Assembly (NCBI RefSeq): GCF_000712035.1
Contig: NZ_KL544008.1
Location: 280,544 to 344,543 of the forward strand
Length of the DNA: 64,000 bases
Direction of reading: 5' to 3'
Source: Salinicoccus luteus DSM 17002
Lineage (GTDB): Bacteria > Bacillota > Bacilli > Staphylococcales > Salinicoccaceae
Shown here: piece after piece, positions 33,509 through 44,061 of the stretch
How the letters are laid out: every line of letters begins with the position of its first letter
How positions within the stretch are numbered: position 1 is the stretch's first letter
Translations under genes and position numbers: made by a program
The notes under the pieces: model-generated
Databases searched by the model: none
What the model was told of the DNA's origin: nothing
Seen by the model: only the letters and a program-made list of their open reading frames with translations

Positions 33509-34686
33509 TGAATACGATACAGCTGAAAAAAGGACAGGAACGGGCCTATTTCAATGGGCAGCTGAATATAGACAGGGAGGACCTGAGCGATGATACATTC
33601 CTGAAGGATGGTGAAATCGTCAGGCTCGAAGACACCTACGGCAGGCTGATGGGCATTGCCATGATCAGCTTCGAACAGAAGGCGCAGGGCTGGGTGCTCA
33701 CGCGTGATGAGCGGGAAGTGATAGATGACGCATTCATCGAAACACGGATCAGGACGGCGCTGGAAAAACGCACACCCCTCTACAATCAGGAGGATACGAC
33801 GGCATTCCGCCTGTTCAATGAGATCGGGGATGGCATCGGTGGATTCACCGTCGACAATTATGACAACCATCTGCTCATCACATTCTATTCCCGCGGCATC
33901 TATAAGATACGCGACCTGATCATCAAGACATTGATGGTGGAACTGAAACCGGACTCCATTACGGAACAGACCCGCTTCAGCGACCAGGGCAAGATGACGA
34001 TAAACAACCGCCGGATAATGGGGAATGTGGAATTCCCCATTACGGTACGTGAATCCGGGCTGATATACAGCGTACACCTTGATGAAGGTCCGATGACGAG
34101 ACTGTTCCTGGATCAGCGTGAAACACGCAAGACACTGATGCAGAATACGGCCAACGCGAAATCCTTCCTCAATCTGTTCAGCTACAGCGGCACGTTTTCC
34201 ATCGCAGCCAGGGAAGGCGGCATGATGACGACAAGTGTCGACCTGGCGAAGCGGAGCCGGGAACTGATTACAGAAAACTTCAATGCCAACAATATGTCGC
34301 TTGACGGACAGAGCATCTATATAATGGAAGCTTTCGAATACTTGAAATATGCAGCGAGGAACCGCCAGAGGTTCGATGCGATACTGATCGATCCGCCGAG
34401 CTTCTCGCGCTTCGGCAAGAAAGTGTTCAAGGTCGAGCGCGATTTCCCGAAACTCATTGTGGAGGCGCTCAAAGTGCTTAGACCCGGAGGCCGGCTGATA
34501 CTCAGCCAGAACCTCGAGTCCTTTACATTGAATCAGTTCAAACGGCAGATAGACCGGACACTGACACAGGCCGGGTACTCCTATACGCTTGTAGACGTCA
34601 AGGGACTGCCGAAGGATTTTCCGACGGTGAAGGGGTATAAGCACGGCAAGTACCTCAAAGTGGTCACGGTTGAGATCAGCAAGTAG
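33508..34686 (+). CDS. Class I SAM-dependent rRNA methyltransferase (RlmI/YwbD type)
   Basis: 392 residues. An N-terminal PUA-like RNA-binding domain (about 1-75) is followed by an EEHUD-like segment and a Rossmann methyltransferase domain. The SAM-binding region is FLNLFSYSGTFSIAAREGG (about 217-235), then TSVDLAKRSRELITENF, and the catalytic motif DPPSFSRFGK. This layout is that of E. coli RlmI, which makes m5C1962 in 23S rRNA, and the Bacillus YwbD. RlmI-type enzymes use a cysteine nucleophile; I do not see an obvious one in the C-terminal part, so the exact modification is open. Last gene of the auxA operon. Confidence 0.88.
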   Translation: MNTIQLKKGQERAYFNGQLNIDREDLSDDTFLKDGEIVRLEDTYGRLMGIAMISFEQKAQGWVLTRDEREVIDDAFIETRIRTALEKRTPLYNQEDTTAFRLFNEIGDGIGGFTVDNYDNHLLITFYSRGIYKIRDLIIKTLMVELKPDSITEQTRFSDQGKMTINNRRIMGNVEFPITVRESGLIYSVHLDEGPMTRLFLDQRETRKTLMQNTANAKSFLNLFSYSGTFSIAAREGGMMTTSVDLAKRSRELITENFNANNMSLDGQSIYIMEAFEYLKYAARNRQRFDAILIDPPSFSRFGKKVFKVERDFPKLIVEALKVLRPGGRLILSQNLESFTLNQFKRQIDRTLTQAGYSYTLVDVKGLPKDFPTVKGYKHGKYLKVVTVEISK

Positions 34687-34777
34687 CGTGGTCCCTGGAT
34701 GAAGTGGTTACGGGTGGACGGAAATGGGTATATTCAAAACGACAACCATCAAAATAAAGTGCAAAGGAGTTTTGAAT

Positions 34778-35230
34778 ATGAGTGCCCAAACGCTCACTGA
34801 CCAGCAGATAGAGGAGAAAGAACAGGAAGCCCGTGAAATGGTCCATCAGAAATCACTCTATTCCTCAATCGCGGCCGCCCTTCCGATTCCATTGCTCGAT
34901 GTCGGTACGGATATGAAGCTGATGAAGGATATCAAGCAGGAGGCCGAGGAGATTTTCGGATTCGACCACAATGAGGTGAACGAACTCTCAGACGACCTGA
35001 TGAACCGTGCTGCCGTAATGGCGACAAGTATAGGAAGTGAATTCATAGGCAGCCAGACCACCAAGATACTGCTGAAGCGGGTCACGAAAAATTCCAAGAT
35101 GACGAGATTCGGACTCATACCGATCGTCAGCAAGGTCCTTGGTGCAGCAATCAGCTATAAGATGATGCAGAAGCTTGGCAACGACTATGTAGATAAATGC
35201 GTGGAAATTGCCAGGAAACAGACGGTCTGA
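34778..35230 (+). CDS. DUF697/EcsC-like small protein
   Basis: 150 residues, starting MSAQTLTDQQIEEKEQEARE with AAAGGAG upstream. After a charged helix, weakly hydrophobic helices include SIAAALPIPLLDVGTDMKLM, GSEFIGSQTTKILL and FGLIPIVSKVLGAAISYKMM. The pattern of a proline-containing P-x-P-x-x-D-V-x-x-D followed by amphipathic helices resembles DUF697 domains, which associate with membranes. Function unknown. GGGTAT (34726-34731) preceded by GTTACG at 13 bp is a weak sigma-B candidate promoter. Confidence 0.65.
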   Translation: MSAQTLTDQQIEEKEQEAREMVHQKSLYSSIAAALPIPLLDVGTDMKLMKDIKQEAEEIFGFDHNEVNELSDDLMNRAAVMATSIGSEFIGSQTTKILLKRVTKNSKMTRFGLIPIVSKVLGAAISYKMMQKLGNDYVDKCVEIARKQTV

Positions 35231-35238
35231 TGACTGGA

Positions 35239-35275
35239 AAATCCGCCTTTAAAAAATTTTTAAAGGTGGATTTTT
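35239..35275 (+). terminator. Intrinsic terminator
   Basis: AAATCCGCCTTTAAAA and TTTTAAAGGTGGATTT form a long stem around 35255, followed by TTATTTT. Confidence 0.75.
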
Positions 35276-35457
35276 ATTTTCCAAAATATTTTCCAAGCAG
35301 ATGTATTATTTTTGACCCATGTGGGACAAAAAGTGAAAAGTTTATGCTTATATCGTTTGTGGTATATTAGAATATCCCTATCATACGTGGTACAATGAAG
35401 CTAACCATGTATGTCTATCATGTAAACTTATAACGCATTCTAAAGGAGACTAACGCA

Positions 35458-35724
35458 ATGGAACAAAAATCTTATCTGATTACAGACGAAACAGGAATCC
35501 ACGCAAGACCAGCTACAATTCTGGTGCAGACAGCATCCAAATTCGATTCCGATATCCAACTGGAATACAACAGCAAGAAAGTGAACCTGAAATCCATCAT
35601 GGGCGTCATGTCACTCGGTGTCGGCAAAGATTCTGAAGTATCAGTCTATGCAGAAGGTAAAGATGAAACTGAGGCCATTGAAGCGATTACTGAGACCCTT
35701 TCAAAAGAAGGACTGACCGACTGA
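35458..35724 (+). CDS. ptsH: Phosphocarrier protein HPr
   Basis: 88 residues. HPr passes phosphate from enzyme I to sugar-specific EIIA proteins. His15 lies in [10 protein letters not shown], and the regulatory Ser46 in LKSIMGVM is the HPr kinase target; HPr-Ser-P is the CcpA co-repressor, relevant to the cre-like site at 4745. AAAGGAG precedes the ATG. TTAGAA-N18-TACAAT about 65 bp upstream is a candidate promoter. Its stop overlaps the ptsI start by one base. Confidence 0.98.
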   Translation: MEQKSYLITDETGIHARPATILVQTASKFDSDIQLEYNSKKVNLKSIMGVMSLGVGKDSEVSVYAEGKDETEAIEAITETLSKEGLTD

Positions 35725-37451
35725 TGTCAAACATCCTGAAAGGAATTGGTGCGAGTGACGGTGTAGCAATTGCACCGGTATACTCCCTGGAAGAGCCGGA
35801 CCTGTCATTTGACAGCAAGCAGATTGAACCCGGTGAGGAAGATGCCGAGGTTGAACGCTTCAAGGCTGCTTTCAACCAATCCAAAGTAGAAATCACCAGA
35901 ATCAGAAACCATGCGGAGGAGTCGGTAGGGCCGGAGCATGCCGCGATATTCGATGCACACCTGCTTGTGCTGGATGATCCGGAGTTCCTCGGACCGATCG
36001 AGGCCCATATCCGCAATGACCAGAAGAGTGCGCCTCAGGCACTTCTGGAAACTAGGGACCAGTTCGTCGCCATTTTCGAGAATATGGACAATGAATACAT
36101 GAAGGAACGTGCTGCAGACATCAAGGACGTATCAAAGCGTGTCCTCGCTCATATGCTCGGGAAGGAACTTCCGGACCCAAGCAAGATCGACACACCGGTC
36201 GTCATCGTCGCAGAGGACCTGACGCCTTCCGATACAGCACAGCTGGATAAGAACTTCGTCAAAGGTTTTGTGACGAATGTGGGCGGGCGGACATCCCACT
36301 CGGCCATCATGTCCCGTTCCCTGGAAATTCCGGCAGTCGTTGGTACGAAGGAGATAACGGCTATTGCGAAAGTCGGCGATGACATCATCGTAGACGGCAG
36401 TGCAGGGGAAGTCATCGTCAATCCGACTGAAGAGGAAGTGCTCGTCTACAAGGACAAGGAGGCGCGCGTCCAGGAAGAGAAGGTCGAGCTTCAGAAACTT
36501 GTCGATGAACCATCTGAAACGATGGACGGCATTACAGTGGAACTGGCTGCGAACATCGGCACACCGGACGATCTGGAAGGCGTCAAATCGAACGGCGCCG
36601 AAGGCATCGGGCTCTACCGTACAGAGTTCCTCTATATGGGCAGGAATGAACTGCCGACTGAAGAGGAGCAGTACGAAGCCTACAAGAAGGTGCTCGAGGA
36701 CATGGATGGCAAGCCGGTCGTCGTCCGCACACTGGATGTCGGAGGCGACAAGGAACTGCCTTATCTGGATCTCCCTCAGGAGATGAACCCGTTCCTTGGC
36801 CACCGGGCCGTGCGCATGACGCTCGATAACCCGGAACTCTTCAGGACACAGTTGCGTGCACTGCTCCGTGCGAGCCAGCACGGCAATCTGAAGATCATGT
36901 TCCCGATGATTGCGACCATAGATGAATTCAATCGTGCGAAGGCACTGCTGATTGAAGAGAAGGACAAGCTTGTCGACGAAGGGGAGAAGATCAAAGAGGA
37001 TATCGAAGTGGGTATCATGGTCGAAATTCCTTCGGCAGCAATCATTGCCGACCAGTTTGCGAAAGTCGTCGACTTCTTCTCAATCGGAACGAACGACCTG
37101 ATCCAGTATACGATGGCTGCCGACCGGATGAACGAATCCGTAAGCTATCTGTACCAGCCGCACCATCCTGCGCTTCTGAGACTCATCAAGATGGTGATCG
37201 ATGCCGCGCATAAGGAAGGCAAATGGGCAGGCATGTGTGGAGAGATGGCCGGTGACGAACAGGCCGTGCCACTGCTTCTTGGACTTGGACTTGATGAGTT
37301 CTCCATGAGTGCATCTTCAGTGCTGAAGGCGCGCAAGCAGATCTCCCAGCTGAAGAAGACGGATATGGAACGTCTGGCTGAAGCGGCAGTCGAATGCAAG
37401 GACTCTGAAGAAGTGCTTGCACTTGTTGAGGAATACACAGAAAGAATATAA
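35724..37451 (+). CDS. ptsI: PTS enzyme I (phosphoenolpyruvate-protein phosphotransferase)
   Basis: 575 residues, full length. It autophosphorylates from PEP and phosphorylates HPr. Visible are the swivelling domain with the active histidine in [22 protein letters not shown], the PEP-binding barrel with [47 protein letters not shown], and the terminal [21 protein letters not shown] with the catalytic cysteine. Coupled to ptsH. Confidence 0.98.
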   Translation: MSNILKGIGASDGVAIAPVYSLEEPDLSFDSKQIEPGEEDAEVERFKAAFNQSKVEITRIRNHAEESVGPEHAAIFDAHLLVLDDPEFLGPIEAHIRNDQKSAPQALLETRDQFVAIFENMDNEYMKERAADIKDVSKRVLAHMLGKELPDPSKIDTPVVIVAEDLTPSDTAQLDKNFVKGFVTNVGGRTSHSAIMSRSLEIPAVVGTKEITAIAKVGDDIIVDGSAGEVIVNPTEEEVLVYKDKEARVQEEKVELQKLVDEPSETMDGITVELAANIGTPDDLEGVKSNGAEGIGLYRTEFLYMGRNELPTEEEQYEAYKKVLEDMDGKPVVVRTLDVGGDKELPYLDLPQEMNPFLGHRAVRMTLDNPELFRTQLRALLRASQHGNLKIMFPMIATIDEFNRAKALLIEEKDKLVDEGEKIKEDIEVGIMVEIPSAAIIADQFAKVVDFFSIGTNDLIQYTMAADRMNESVSYLYQPHHPALLRLIKMVIDAAHKEGKWAGMCGEMAGDEQAVPLLLGLGLDEFSMSASSVLKARKQISQLKKTDMERLAEAAVECKDSEEVLALVEEYTERI

Positions 37452-37458
37452 ATTTTTT

Positions 37459-37492
37459 AGCACGCATGGAGCGATTCATGCGTGCTTTTTGC
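37459..37492 (+). terminator. Terminator of ptsHI
   Basis: AGCACGCATG (37459-37468) pairs with CATGCGTGCT (37477-37486), followed by TTTTTG. Confidence 0.8.
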
Positions 37493-37529
37493 TGTTATAA
37501 TGGCAGAAAAGAGCTGAGGAGGTCCCCTG

Positions 37530-38825
37530 ATGAAGGAAACAGTGCGTCGACCGATGGAACTTTATCTCACGCTGCCGATTCTCGCTTTCGCCCTCTATGA
37601 TTTTGCCAATACCATCTTCAGTGCCAATATCGTTACGCTGTTCTTTCCACAGTATGTCACTGAAACGGTGGGGACGAATCCCCGTCTGGAACAAATCGCC
37701 TCCACGGTCATCGCCTATGCGAATGCTGTGGCAGCGATACTGCTGATTGCTTTTGCTCCGCTGTATGGTGTGACGATGGACCGGACGGGCAGGCGCAAGA
37801 GGTATGTCATCCTGTTTACGCTGCTGTGCATCACCGCTGCAGTTGGAATGGGGATTTTTGGCGGCATGGATACGGGCGAGTGGTTCGGACTCCCCAATGG
37901 ATTCGTGCTGGCCATCCTGTTTTTTGTCATCGCAAAATTTGCATTCAATTCAGGCAACGTGTTCTATGATGCGATGCTTTCGGGCCTCGGCAACAAAAAG
38001 GAGATTCCGCTGATTTCCGGCTATGGAGTGGCACTCGGCTATCTGGGCACTCTATTCGGCATATTCTCAGTCCTCCTGATCATTGGGGACAGGGCGGTGC
38101 ACCACACGTTCTGGCTGTCCGGAATACTGTTCCTGATCTTTGCACTGCCGCTTTTCTTCATCAACAGGGACCCGCCTGCAGAACAGAAGCCGAAACAGCC
38201 ATTTCTGAAAGGATACAGGGATGTCTACGGAACGTTCATCCAGGCAAGGGAATATCCATCCATATTCTATTTCATGATTGCCTATTTCTTCGTCAACGAT
38301 GCACTGGCGACAGCCATTGCCATGATGCAGCCCTATGCGACGACGGTCGTCGGTTTCGAACCGGGCACATTCCTCATCATATTCATGGTGGCGACACTGT
38401 TCAGCATCATCGGTGCAATCGTCTTCAGCTTCATCAATAGGGCGGTCGGATCGAAACGGACGTTTCTGATCATTGCCATGCTGTTGGCGCTTGCGGTCGC
38501 AGTCGCCGCCATTCCGCTGCCCATGTGGACCTTCTGGATTGCCGCTTCCCTCTTCGGCATTGCGATGGGATCGACATGGGTGGTGAGCCGGACAATGATC
38601 ATCGAACTCTCCCCGGCAGGAAAAGAGGGGCAGTTCTTCGGACTGTTCGCCTTCAGTGCAAAGATGAGTGCAGTCGTGGGTCCTTTCATCTACGGTTCGA
38701 TTACACTGCTGCTGGCGGATTATGGGGTTGTGGCATCGCGCATGGCAATCACCAGCCTCATCGTCATGATAGTGATCGGGCTCCTGTTCCACCTCAAGGT
38801 CAGGGAGGGTGAATCCCCGGTTTAA
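37530..38825 (+). CDS. MFS transporter, UMF1/Atg22-like
   Basis: 431 residues with 12 predicted transmembrane helices. The N-terminal LYDFANTIFSANIVTLFFPQYV and the loop GRRKRYV (MFS A-type motif) resemble the UMF1 family, relatives of the yeast vacuolar amino acid effluxer Atg22. Bacterial members have no firmly known substrate. GAGGAGG precedes the ATG at good distance. It lies between ptsI and cydA, where S. aureus also has a single uncharacterised gene. Confidence 0.8.
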   Translation: MKETVRRPMELYLTLPILAFALYDFANTIFSANIVTLFFPQYVTETVGTNPRLEQIASTVIAYANAVAAILLIAFAPLYGVTMDRTGRRKRYVILFTLLCITAAVGMGIFGGMDTGEWFGLPNGFVLAILFFVIAKFAFNSGNVFYDAMLSGLGNKKEIPLISGYGVALGYLGTLFGIFSVLLIIGDRAVHHTFWLSGILFLIFALPLFFINRDPPAEQKPKQPFLKGYRDVYGTFIQAREYPSIFYFMIAYFFVNDALATAIAMMQPYATTVVGFEPGTFLIIFMVATLFSIIGAIVFSFINRAVGSKRTFLIIAMLLALAVAVAAIPLPMWTFWIAASLFGIAMGSTWVVSRTMIIELSPAGKEGQFFGLFAFSAKMSAVVGPFIYGSITLLLADYGVVASRMAITSLIVMIVIGLLFHLKVREGESPV

Positions 38826-38866
38826 ATAATTGTAATTTGGGGCATGATAGGATAGAATAATAAATT

Positions 38867-38885
38867 GAGAATGATAATTATTTCA
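38867..38885 (+). promoter_or_regulatory. Fur-box-like sequence upstream of cydAB
   Basis: GAGAATGATAATTATTTCA matches the 19-bp Fur consensus GATAATGATAATCATTATC at 14 positions, with a full TGATAAT half. It lies 91 bp before cydA. Fur control of a haem-rich oxidase is conceivable, but AT-rich promoters yield such matches by chance. Confidence 0.3.
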
Positions 38886-38975
38886 CAAAATTGTCATGAA
38901 TATATCACGATTCTGAATATCATATATGAGAGGGCCATCTTATGATTCAGGATACATTAATTAAGAGGTGATTGA

Positions 38976-40331
38976 ATGGATGACGTAATCATTGGTCGTG
39001 TACTGACCGCATCCACGCTGGGATTCCATATCATTTTTGCGACGATTGGTGTCGGCATGCCGATTGTTTTCATGGTGCTGGAATTCCTGGGAATATGGAA
39101 GAAGGATGACAAGTACCTGACCATGGCAAGAAGGATAGCGAAGGGCTATACGGTGACCGTTGCCGTCGGCGTTGTCACCGGGACCATCATCGGTCTCCAG
39201 CTGTCATTGATATGGCCCGAGTTCATGAGGCTCGGCGGTCAGATCATCGCCCTGCCGCTGTTCATGGAGACTTTCGCATTTTTCTTTGAGGCGATTTTCC
39301 TGGGTATATTCCTGTATACATGGGACCGTTTCAGGAACCCATGGCATCACTGGCTGCTCAATATACCGATCGTCATCGGATCGACCCTGTCCGCCGTATT
39401 CATCACTACGGTGAACTCGTTCATGAATACCCCTGCGGGATTCGATCTGGTGGATGGTGCACTGGTCAATGTGGACCCGCTTGCAGCAATGTTCAACCCA
39501 TCAGTCTGGGTACGTGTCTTCCACGTCGTGGCCACGGCCTATATGACGGCAGTGTTCATCATCGCTTCCATCGGGGCGTTCAAGCTGCTCCGCTCCAAAT
39601 TCGAGGAAGACCGGGAATACCATAAGAAGGGCCTTAAGGTCATGATGGTACTCGGTCTGCTCATGGCCTTCATGACAGTGCTCGCCGGTGACTTCTCTGC
39701 CAAATTCCTGCATGAACATCAGCCGGAGAAGCTGGCAGCGATGGAATGGCATTTTGAAACCGAGGACAATGCGGACCTCATCCTTTTCGGGGTACTCGAT
39801 GAAGAGACTGAGGACATCAATTATGCAATCAGAATCCCGAGTGTGCTCAGCTTCCTTGCCGGCAACTCGTTCGATACTGAAGTGACCGGCCTGAACGATA
39901 TTCCTGAGGATGAACATCCGCCGCTGATCATCCACTACTTCTTCGACATGATGGTATTCTTCGGCATGTATGCCCTGACGGTTTCCATCATCTACTTCAT
40001 TGCGAAGTTTTCGAAGTTCGATGAACACCACCCGGCGCTCCTGTACGCCTATGTACTGACCGGACCGTTGTCCATGGCAGCGATAGAATCCGGCTGGTTC
40101 CTGGCGGAAATGGGCCGTCAGCCATGGATTCTCCGCGGATACATGAGAGTCTCCGAGGCGGTGACGCATGCAGACGGACTCGGCATCACACTCATCGCCT
40201 TCGTCCTGCTCTATGTCGTGCTTGGTGCGACATGCGTCTATGTACTGCTCAAGATGTTCCAGGGCAAGAGTGCCGATACGGAACGGCTTGAAATGTACGG
40301 TGAAGACTACAAAGGAGGTCGGTTGCCATGA
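38976..40331 (+). CDS. cydA: Cytochrome bd-type quinol oxidase subunit I
   Basis: 451 residues, integral membrane. It oxidises quinol and reduces oxygen with haems b558, b595 and d. Conserved histidines are in STLGFHIIFATIGVGMP (His near 18) and VRVFHVVATAYMTAVF (near 185), and GRQPWILRGYMR is the conserved GRQPW region. The quinol loop is short, as in Gram-positive and CIO-like enzymes; true haem d content cannot be told from sequence. AAGAGGTG precedes the ATG. Overlaps cydB by four bases. Confidence 0.95.
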   Translation: MDDVIIGRVLTASTLGFHIIFATIGVGMPIVFMVLEFLGIWKKDDKYLTMARRIAKGYTVTVAVGVVTGTIIGLQLSLIWPEFMRLGGQIIALPLFMETFAFFFEAIFLGIFLYTWDRFRNPWHHWLLNIPIVIGSTLSAVFITTVNSFMNTPAGFDLVDGALVNVDPLAAMFNPSVWVRVFHVVATAYMTAVFIIASIGAFKLLRSKFEEDREYHKKGLKVMMVLGLLMAFMTVLAGDFSAKFLHEHQPEKLAAMEWHFETEDNADLILFGVLDEETEDINYAIRIPSVLSFLAGNSFDTEVTGLNDIPEDEHPPLIIHYFFDMMVFFGMYALTVSIIYFIAKFSKFDEHHPALLYAYVLTGPLSMAAIESGWFLAEMGRQPWILRGYMRVSEAVTHADGLGITLIAFVLLYVVLGATCVYVLLKMFQGKSADTERLEMYGEDYKGGRLP

Positions 40332-41353
40332 ATTATGAAATCATCGGAGTGACCGTGCTGTGGACATTCCTCTACGGCTATATCATCGTGGCATCGATTG
40401 ACTTCGGTGCGGGCTTCTTCAACTTCTATTCGAAGCTGACTGGAGACGACAATGTCATCAGTCCGATCATCCAGCGCTATCTGAATCCGGTCTGGGAAGT
40501 GACGAATGTCTTCTTCGTCTTCTTCTTCGTAGGAATCGTCGGATTCTATCCGGATACGGCCTACTATTATGGAACGGCCCTCCTGATTCCGGCAAGCATC
40601 GCGCTGATACTGCTCGCCATACGCGGAAGCTACTATGCATTCAACTCCTACAACAAGGAACCGAAGCTCTCCTGGACCTTCCTCTACGGTGTGACGGGCC
40701 TCCTCATACCTGCCTCCCTGTCCATGGCACTCGTCATATCGGAAGGCGGCTACATCGTTGAAGAAGAGGGAGGTATCCAGCTGCAGCTGGAGGAACTGCT
40801 GTTCAGCACATATGGCTGGTCGGTCGTGTTCCTGGCCATCATCACCGTCCTCTATGTATCCAGCGGCTTCCTGACTTTCTATGCGGCACGCGCACAGGAT
40901 ACGCAGGCGCTCGAACTGGTGCGCAGATGGTTCCTCATCTGGACGCTGCCGATGCTGTTCATTTCGCAGTTCGTCTTCCTGGGGCTGCGGGAGCACAACT
41001 ATGAACACTTCCTGCGCGCCCAGGACTACTGGTATCTGTTCGGCCTGAGTCTTGCATCCATGGGCGTTGCCGTCTTCCTGATCCTTAGGAGGCGCGCCTT
41101 CGGCCTTGCATTCATCATGATCATGATGCAGTTCGCCTTTGCATTCTATGGATACGGCATCAGCAAGCTGCCCTACATCCTGTATCCGTATGTGGAGATC
41201 AACACGGCGGTTGTGAACGAGAGCATGGCTTTCAGTTTGACAGTGGCCTTCATTTTAGGTTTACTATTATTGGTGCCAAGTCTCGTCCTTCTCATGAGAC
41301 TGTTCCTGTTCGACAAGGATTATGTACGGGGAAAGGGCAACAGCAAGTACTAA
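40328..41353 (+). CDS. cydB: Cytochrome bd-type quinol oxidase subunit II
   Basis: 341 residues with about nine transmembrane helices. Subunit II supports the haem site; WTFLYGYIIVASIDFGAGFF at the N-terminus and NPVWEVTNVFFVFFFVG are family features. AAAGGAGG just inside cydA serves as its ribosome site. Confidence 0.94.
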   Translation: MNYEIIGVTVLWTFLYGYIIVASIDFGAGFFNFYSKLTGDDNVISPIIQRYLNPVWEVTNVFFVFFFVGIVGFYPDTAYYYGTALLIPASIALILLAIRGSYYAFNSYNKEPKLSWTFLYGVTGLLIPASLSMALVISEGGYIVEEEGGIQLQLEELLFSTYGWSVVFLAIITVLYVSSGFLTFYAARAQDTQALELVRRWFLIWTLPMLFISQFVFLGLREHNYEHFLRAQDYWYLFGLSLASMGVAVFLILRRRAFGLAFIMIMMQFAFAFYGYGISKLPYILYPYVEINTAVVNESMAFSLTVAFILGLLLLVPSLVLLMRLFLFDKDYVRGKGNSKY

Positions 41354-41377
41354 CATTGAGGATGGACAGGTGATAAG

Positions 41378-42037
41378 ATGAATAAAGATTATGCAGTCAT
41401 CGGGCTCGGACGGTTCGGGGGGAGCATCGTCCGTGAACTGAGGGTGCTGGAGATGGATGTCCTGGCGGTGGATGTGGATGAGAACCGCGTCAATGAATTC
41501 ATAGACATCGCAACACAGGCAGTGATCGGGGATACGACTGATGAAACGGTGCTGAAGGACCTCGGCCTTGGCAACTTCGACAATGTCATCGTCGCAATCG
41601 GCGATAACATCCAGTCGAGCATACTGACGACACTGCTGCTGAAGGACCTCGGCGTCAAGAAGGTCAGCGTAAAGGCGCAGAACGACTACCATGCGCGGGT
41701 GCTTGAAAAGATCGGTGCCGACCTCGTCATCCACCCGGAGCGGGATATGGGGCGCAGAATCGCCCATAAGCTTGCTTCAAGTTCTGTGCTCGATTATCTT
41801 GAACTGTCGGATGAACACTCGATTGTCGAAATCATGGCAGAGGAGAAACTTGCCAACCAATCGCTACTCGATCTCGACATACGGGCAGAATATGGCGTCA
41901 GCGTCATTGCGATCAAGCGGGGCGAGGATATCATCGTCAGCCCCGATCCGACAGTCAATATCCAGAAAGAGGATATCCTCATCATGATCGGCAACGATGA
42001 CGACCTGACCCGTTTTGAAAAATCATTGACCCGATAG
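41378..42037 (+). CDS. ktrC: Ktr potassium uptake regulatory subunit (TrkA family)
   Basis: 219 residues: an RCK_N domain with nucleotide-binding VIGLGRFGGSIVREL and the acidic strand end VLAVDVDENRV, and an RCK_C domain (about 135-219) that in S. aureus binds cyclic di-AMP. It forms a cytoplasmic octameric ring gating a KtrB/KtrD membrane subunit encoded elsewhere. In staphylococci the gene beside cydAB and rnjA is the one called ktrC or ktrA, hence the symbol. AGGTG precedes the ATG. Confidence 0.88.
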   Translation: MNKDYAVIGLGRFGGSIVRELRVLEMDVLAVDVDENRVNEFIDIATQAVIGDTTDETVLKDLGLGNFDNVIVAIGDNIQSSILTTLLLKDLGVKKVSVKAQNDYHARVLEKIGADLVIHPERDMGRRIAHKLASSSVLDYLELSDEHSIVEIMAEEKLANQSLLDLDIRAEYGVSVIAIKRGEDIIVSPDPTVNIQKEDILIMIGNDDDLTRFEKSLTR

Positions 42038-42042
42038 AGACA

Positions 42043-42078
42043 AAAAAGAACATCCGGCAGCGCCGGATGTTCTTTTTT
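42043..42078. terminator. Bidirectional terminator between ktrC and rnjA
   Basis: AAAAAGAACATCCGGC (42043-42058) pairs with GCCGGATGTTCTTTTT (42062-42077). It reaches the rnjA stop codon. Confidence 0.8.
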
Positions 42079-43756
42079 ATTTCTGCTGATCGACTCTCAT
42101 GATCGTCGGTAGGATCATTGGTTTCCTGTGTGTCTTGCGGTAGAGATGGTTGCTCAGCTCTTCGATGATGAGTTGCTTTACATGGTACCACTCGACATTT
42201 TCCTTTGTATTCAGAAGGTTGATGACATCGCCCTTGATCTTCTTCTCCGCACTGCGGATGAGGCCGTAGGATTCACGCATGTATACGAAACCGCGTGAGA
42301 TGATGTCCGGTCCGCTGAGCAGCGTCTTCGTCTCGAAGTCGATGGATACGACGACGATGGCCAGGCCTTCTTCCGAAAGGTCCTTCCTGTCACGGAGGAC
42401 GATGTTGCCGATGTCCCCGATGCCGATGCCGTCGACGAAGACGGTGCCGGCAGGCACCCGGTGGCTGTGCCTTGCGCTGTCACGCTTGAGTGCGAGCACA
42501 TCACCGATCTCCATAAGGAAGATGTTATCCGGATCCATTCCCGTATTCACTGCCAGCTCCTTATGGAGATGCAGCATGCGGTACTCGCCGTGGATCGGCA
42601 TGAAGTATTTCGGGCGCATCAGGCGGAGCATCAGTTTCTGTTCCTCCTGGGAGCCGTGTCCGGATGTGTGTATGTTGGACAGCTTGCCATGGATCACATC
42701 TGCACCGGCTTTGTACAATGCATTGATCGTCCGGTTGATGCTGAGCGTATTGCCCGGAATCGGCGAGGAGCTGAAGACGACGGTGTCATCCGGTATGATG
42801 CTAATCTGGCGGTGGGTGCCGTTGGCGATCCTTGAGAGTGCAGCCATCGGCTCACCCTGGGAGCCGGTACACAGCATCATGACTTTGTGCTTCTCGATGC
42901 TGTTGATCATCTTCGGCTCGATGAACGTTTCAGGTGGTGCTTTGATATAGCCGAGCTCAAGACCGATTTTGATGTTGTTCTCCATACTGCGGCCGAATAT
43001 GCAGATTTTGCGGTCGAGCTTTATCGCCGCATCGATCGCCTGCTGGACACGGTAGATGTTGGAAGCGAATGTGGCAAAGATGATCCGCCCGGTGCATTTC
43101 CTGAATATGTCCTCGACATTCTGGCCAACTTCCTTTTCGCTGATTGTGAAGTTCGGTACTGTCGCATTCGTCGAATCCGACAGGAGGCAGAGTACGCCTT
43201 CTTCCCCGAGCGCCGCCATCTTGGCGATGTTTGCAGGTTCACCGACCGGTGTGAAGTCGAATTTGAAGTCGCCCGTATGGACGATGTTGCCTTCCGGCGT
43301 CCGGACGATTACACCATACGCCTCAGGAATGGAGTGCGTCGTCAGATAGAACTCGATGGTCATGTGCTTGAACTTGAGCACAGTGTCCTCCTTGATCGGA
43401 TTGAGTTCTGCAGTGCGCAGGAGATGGTGCTCCTCAAGCTTGTTGCGGATGAGTCCGAGTGCAAGCGGTCCGGAATAGATGGGCACATTGATCTCCTTCA
43501 GCAGGAAGGGAATGCCACCGATGTGGTCCTCATGGCCATGGGTGATGATCAGCGCACTGATGCGCTCCTTGTTTTCCTTGAGATATGTGTAGTCGGGAAT
43601 GACATAGTCGATTCCGAGCTGTTCATCATCCGGAAACTTGATGCCTGCGTCGATCATTATGATTTCGTCTTTATATTCGATACAGTAGGTGTTTTTGCCG
43701 ATTTCCCCGAGTCCCCCGAGGGCAAAAACGCCTACTTCACCTTTTTCAAGTCCCAT
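42077..43756 (-). CDS. rnjA: Ribonuclease J1
   Basis: 559 residues, metallo-beta-lactamase/beta-CASP RNase with 5'-to-3' exonuclease and endonuclease activity, central to mRNA turnover and 16S maturation. The metal motif is [10 protein letters not shown] (about 75-85), followed by [60 protein letters not shown] and PIHGEYRML. The sequence is strongly similar to S. aureus RNase J1. It overlaps rpoY in a TGATG, as in other Firmicutes. Confidence 0.97.
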   Translation of the reverse strand: MGLEKGEVGVFALGGLGEIGKNTYCIEYKDEIIMIDAGIKFPDDEQLGIDYVIPDYTYLKENKERISALIITHGHEDHIGGIPFLLKEINVPIYSGPLALGLIRNKLEEHHLLRTAELNPIKEDTVLKFKHMTIEFYLTTHSIPEAYGVIVRTPEGNIVHTGDFKFDFTPVGEPANIAKMAALGEEGVLCLLSDSTNATVPNFTISEKEVGQNVEDIFRKCTGRIIFATFASNIYRVQQAIDAAIKLDRKICIFGRSMENNIKIGLELGYIKAPPETFIEPKMINSIEKHKVMMLCTGSQGEPMAALSRIANGTHRQISIIPDDTVVFSSSPIPGNTLSINRTINALYKAGADVIHGKLSNIHTSGHGSQEEQKLMLRLMRPKYFMPIHGEYRMLHLHKELAVNTGMDPDNIFLMEIGDVLALKRDSARHSHRVPAGTVFVDGIGIGDIGNIVLRDRKDLSEEGLAIVVVSIDFETKTLLSGPDIISRGFVYMRESYGLIRSAEKKIKGDVINLLNTKENVEWYHVKQLIIEELSNHLYRKTHRKPMILPTIMRVDQQK

Positions 43757-43971
43757 CAGGCGTTTTCAACCTTGAAATCTTCGTTATGCTCTTTTTCGTA
43801 TTCCAGGTGTGAGGGACTCAGTTCCTGTACGAATTCGATATTGTAGGGTGAATCGCTTAGAATCTTGCGGACTTCCGTTTCGGATTCCGCTTCGAAATAG
43901 CGTGTGAGGGTATCCTCACGGATGATGCGGCTATCCAGGGCTTCCTGGAAAAAAACTTTGAATACTGCCAT
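43756..43971 (-). CDS. rpoY: RNA polymerase epsilon subunit
   Basis: 71 residues, [20 protein letters not shown] onward, matching the small DUF1447/YkzG protein bound to RNA polymerase in Firmicutes. AAAGGAG lies ten bases before the ATG. Co-transcribed with rnjA. A TATAAT on the minus strand at 44201-44196 is the likely -10, leaving a leader of more than 200 nt. Confidence 0.95.
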   Translation of the reverse strand: MAVFKVFFQEALDSRIIREDTLTRYFEAESETEVRKILSDSPYNIEFVQELSPSHLEYEKEHNEDFKVENA

Positions 43972-44061
43972 TTTGTATATTCTCCTTTAGCTAGTTATGT
44001 GCATGATTTACGGTTCGTTGAAGACGTGCGCTGTAAGAAGCGGCACAGGAAAGAGGGTGGG

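Noticed and set aside
33358-34644. 428-codon ORF on the minus strand opposite the rRNA methyltransferase gene
   Set aside because: Antisense shadow of a well-identified gene, without family resemblance.
38881-38915. Rex operator before cydA (TTTCACAA and TTGTCA nearby)
   Set aside because: The half-sites are in the wrong order or spacing for TTGTGAANNNNTTCACAA.
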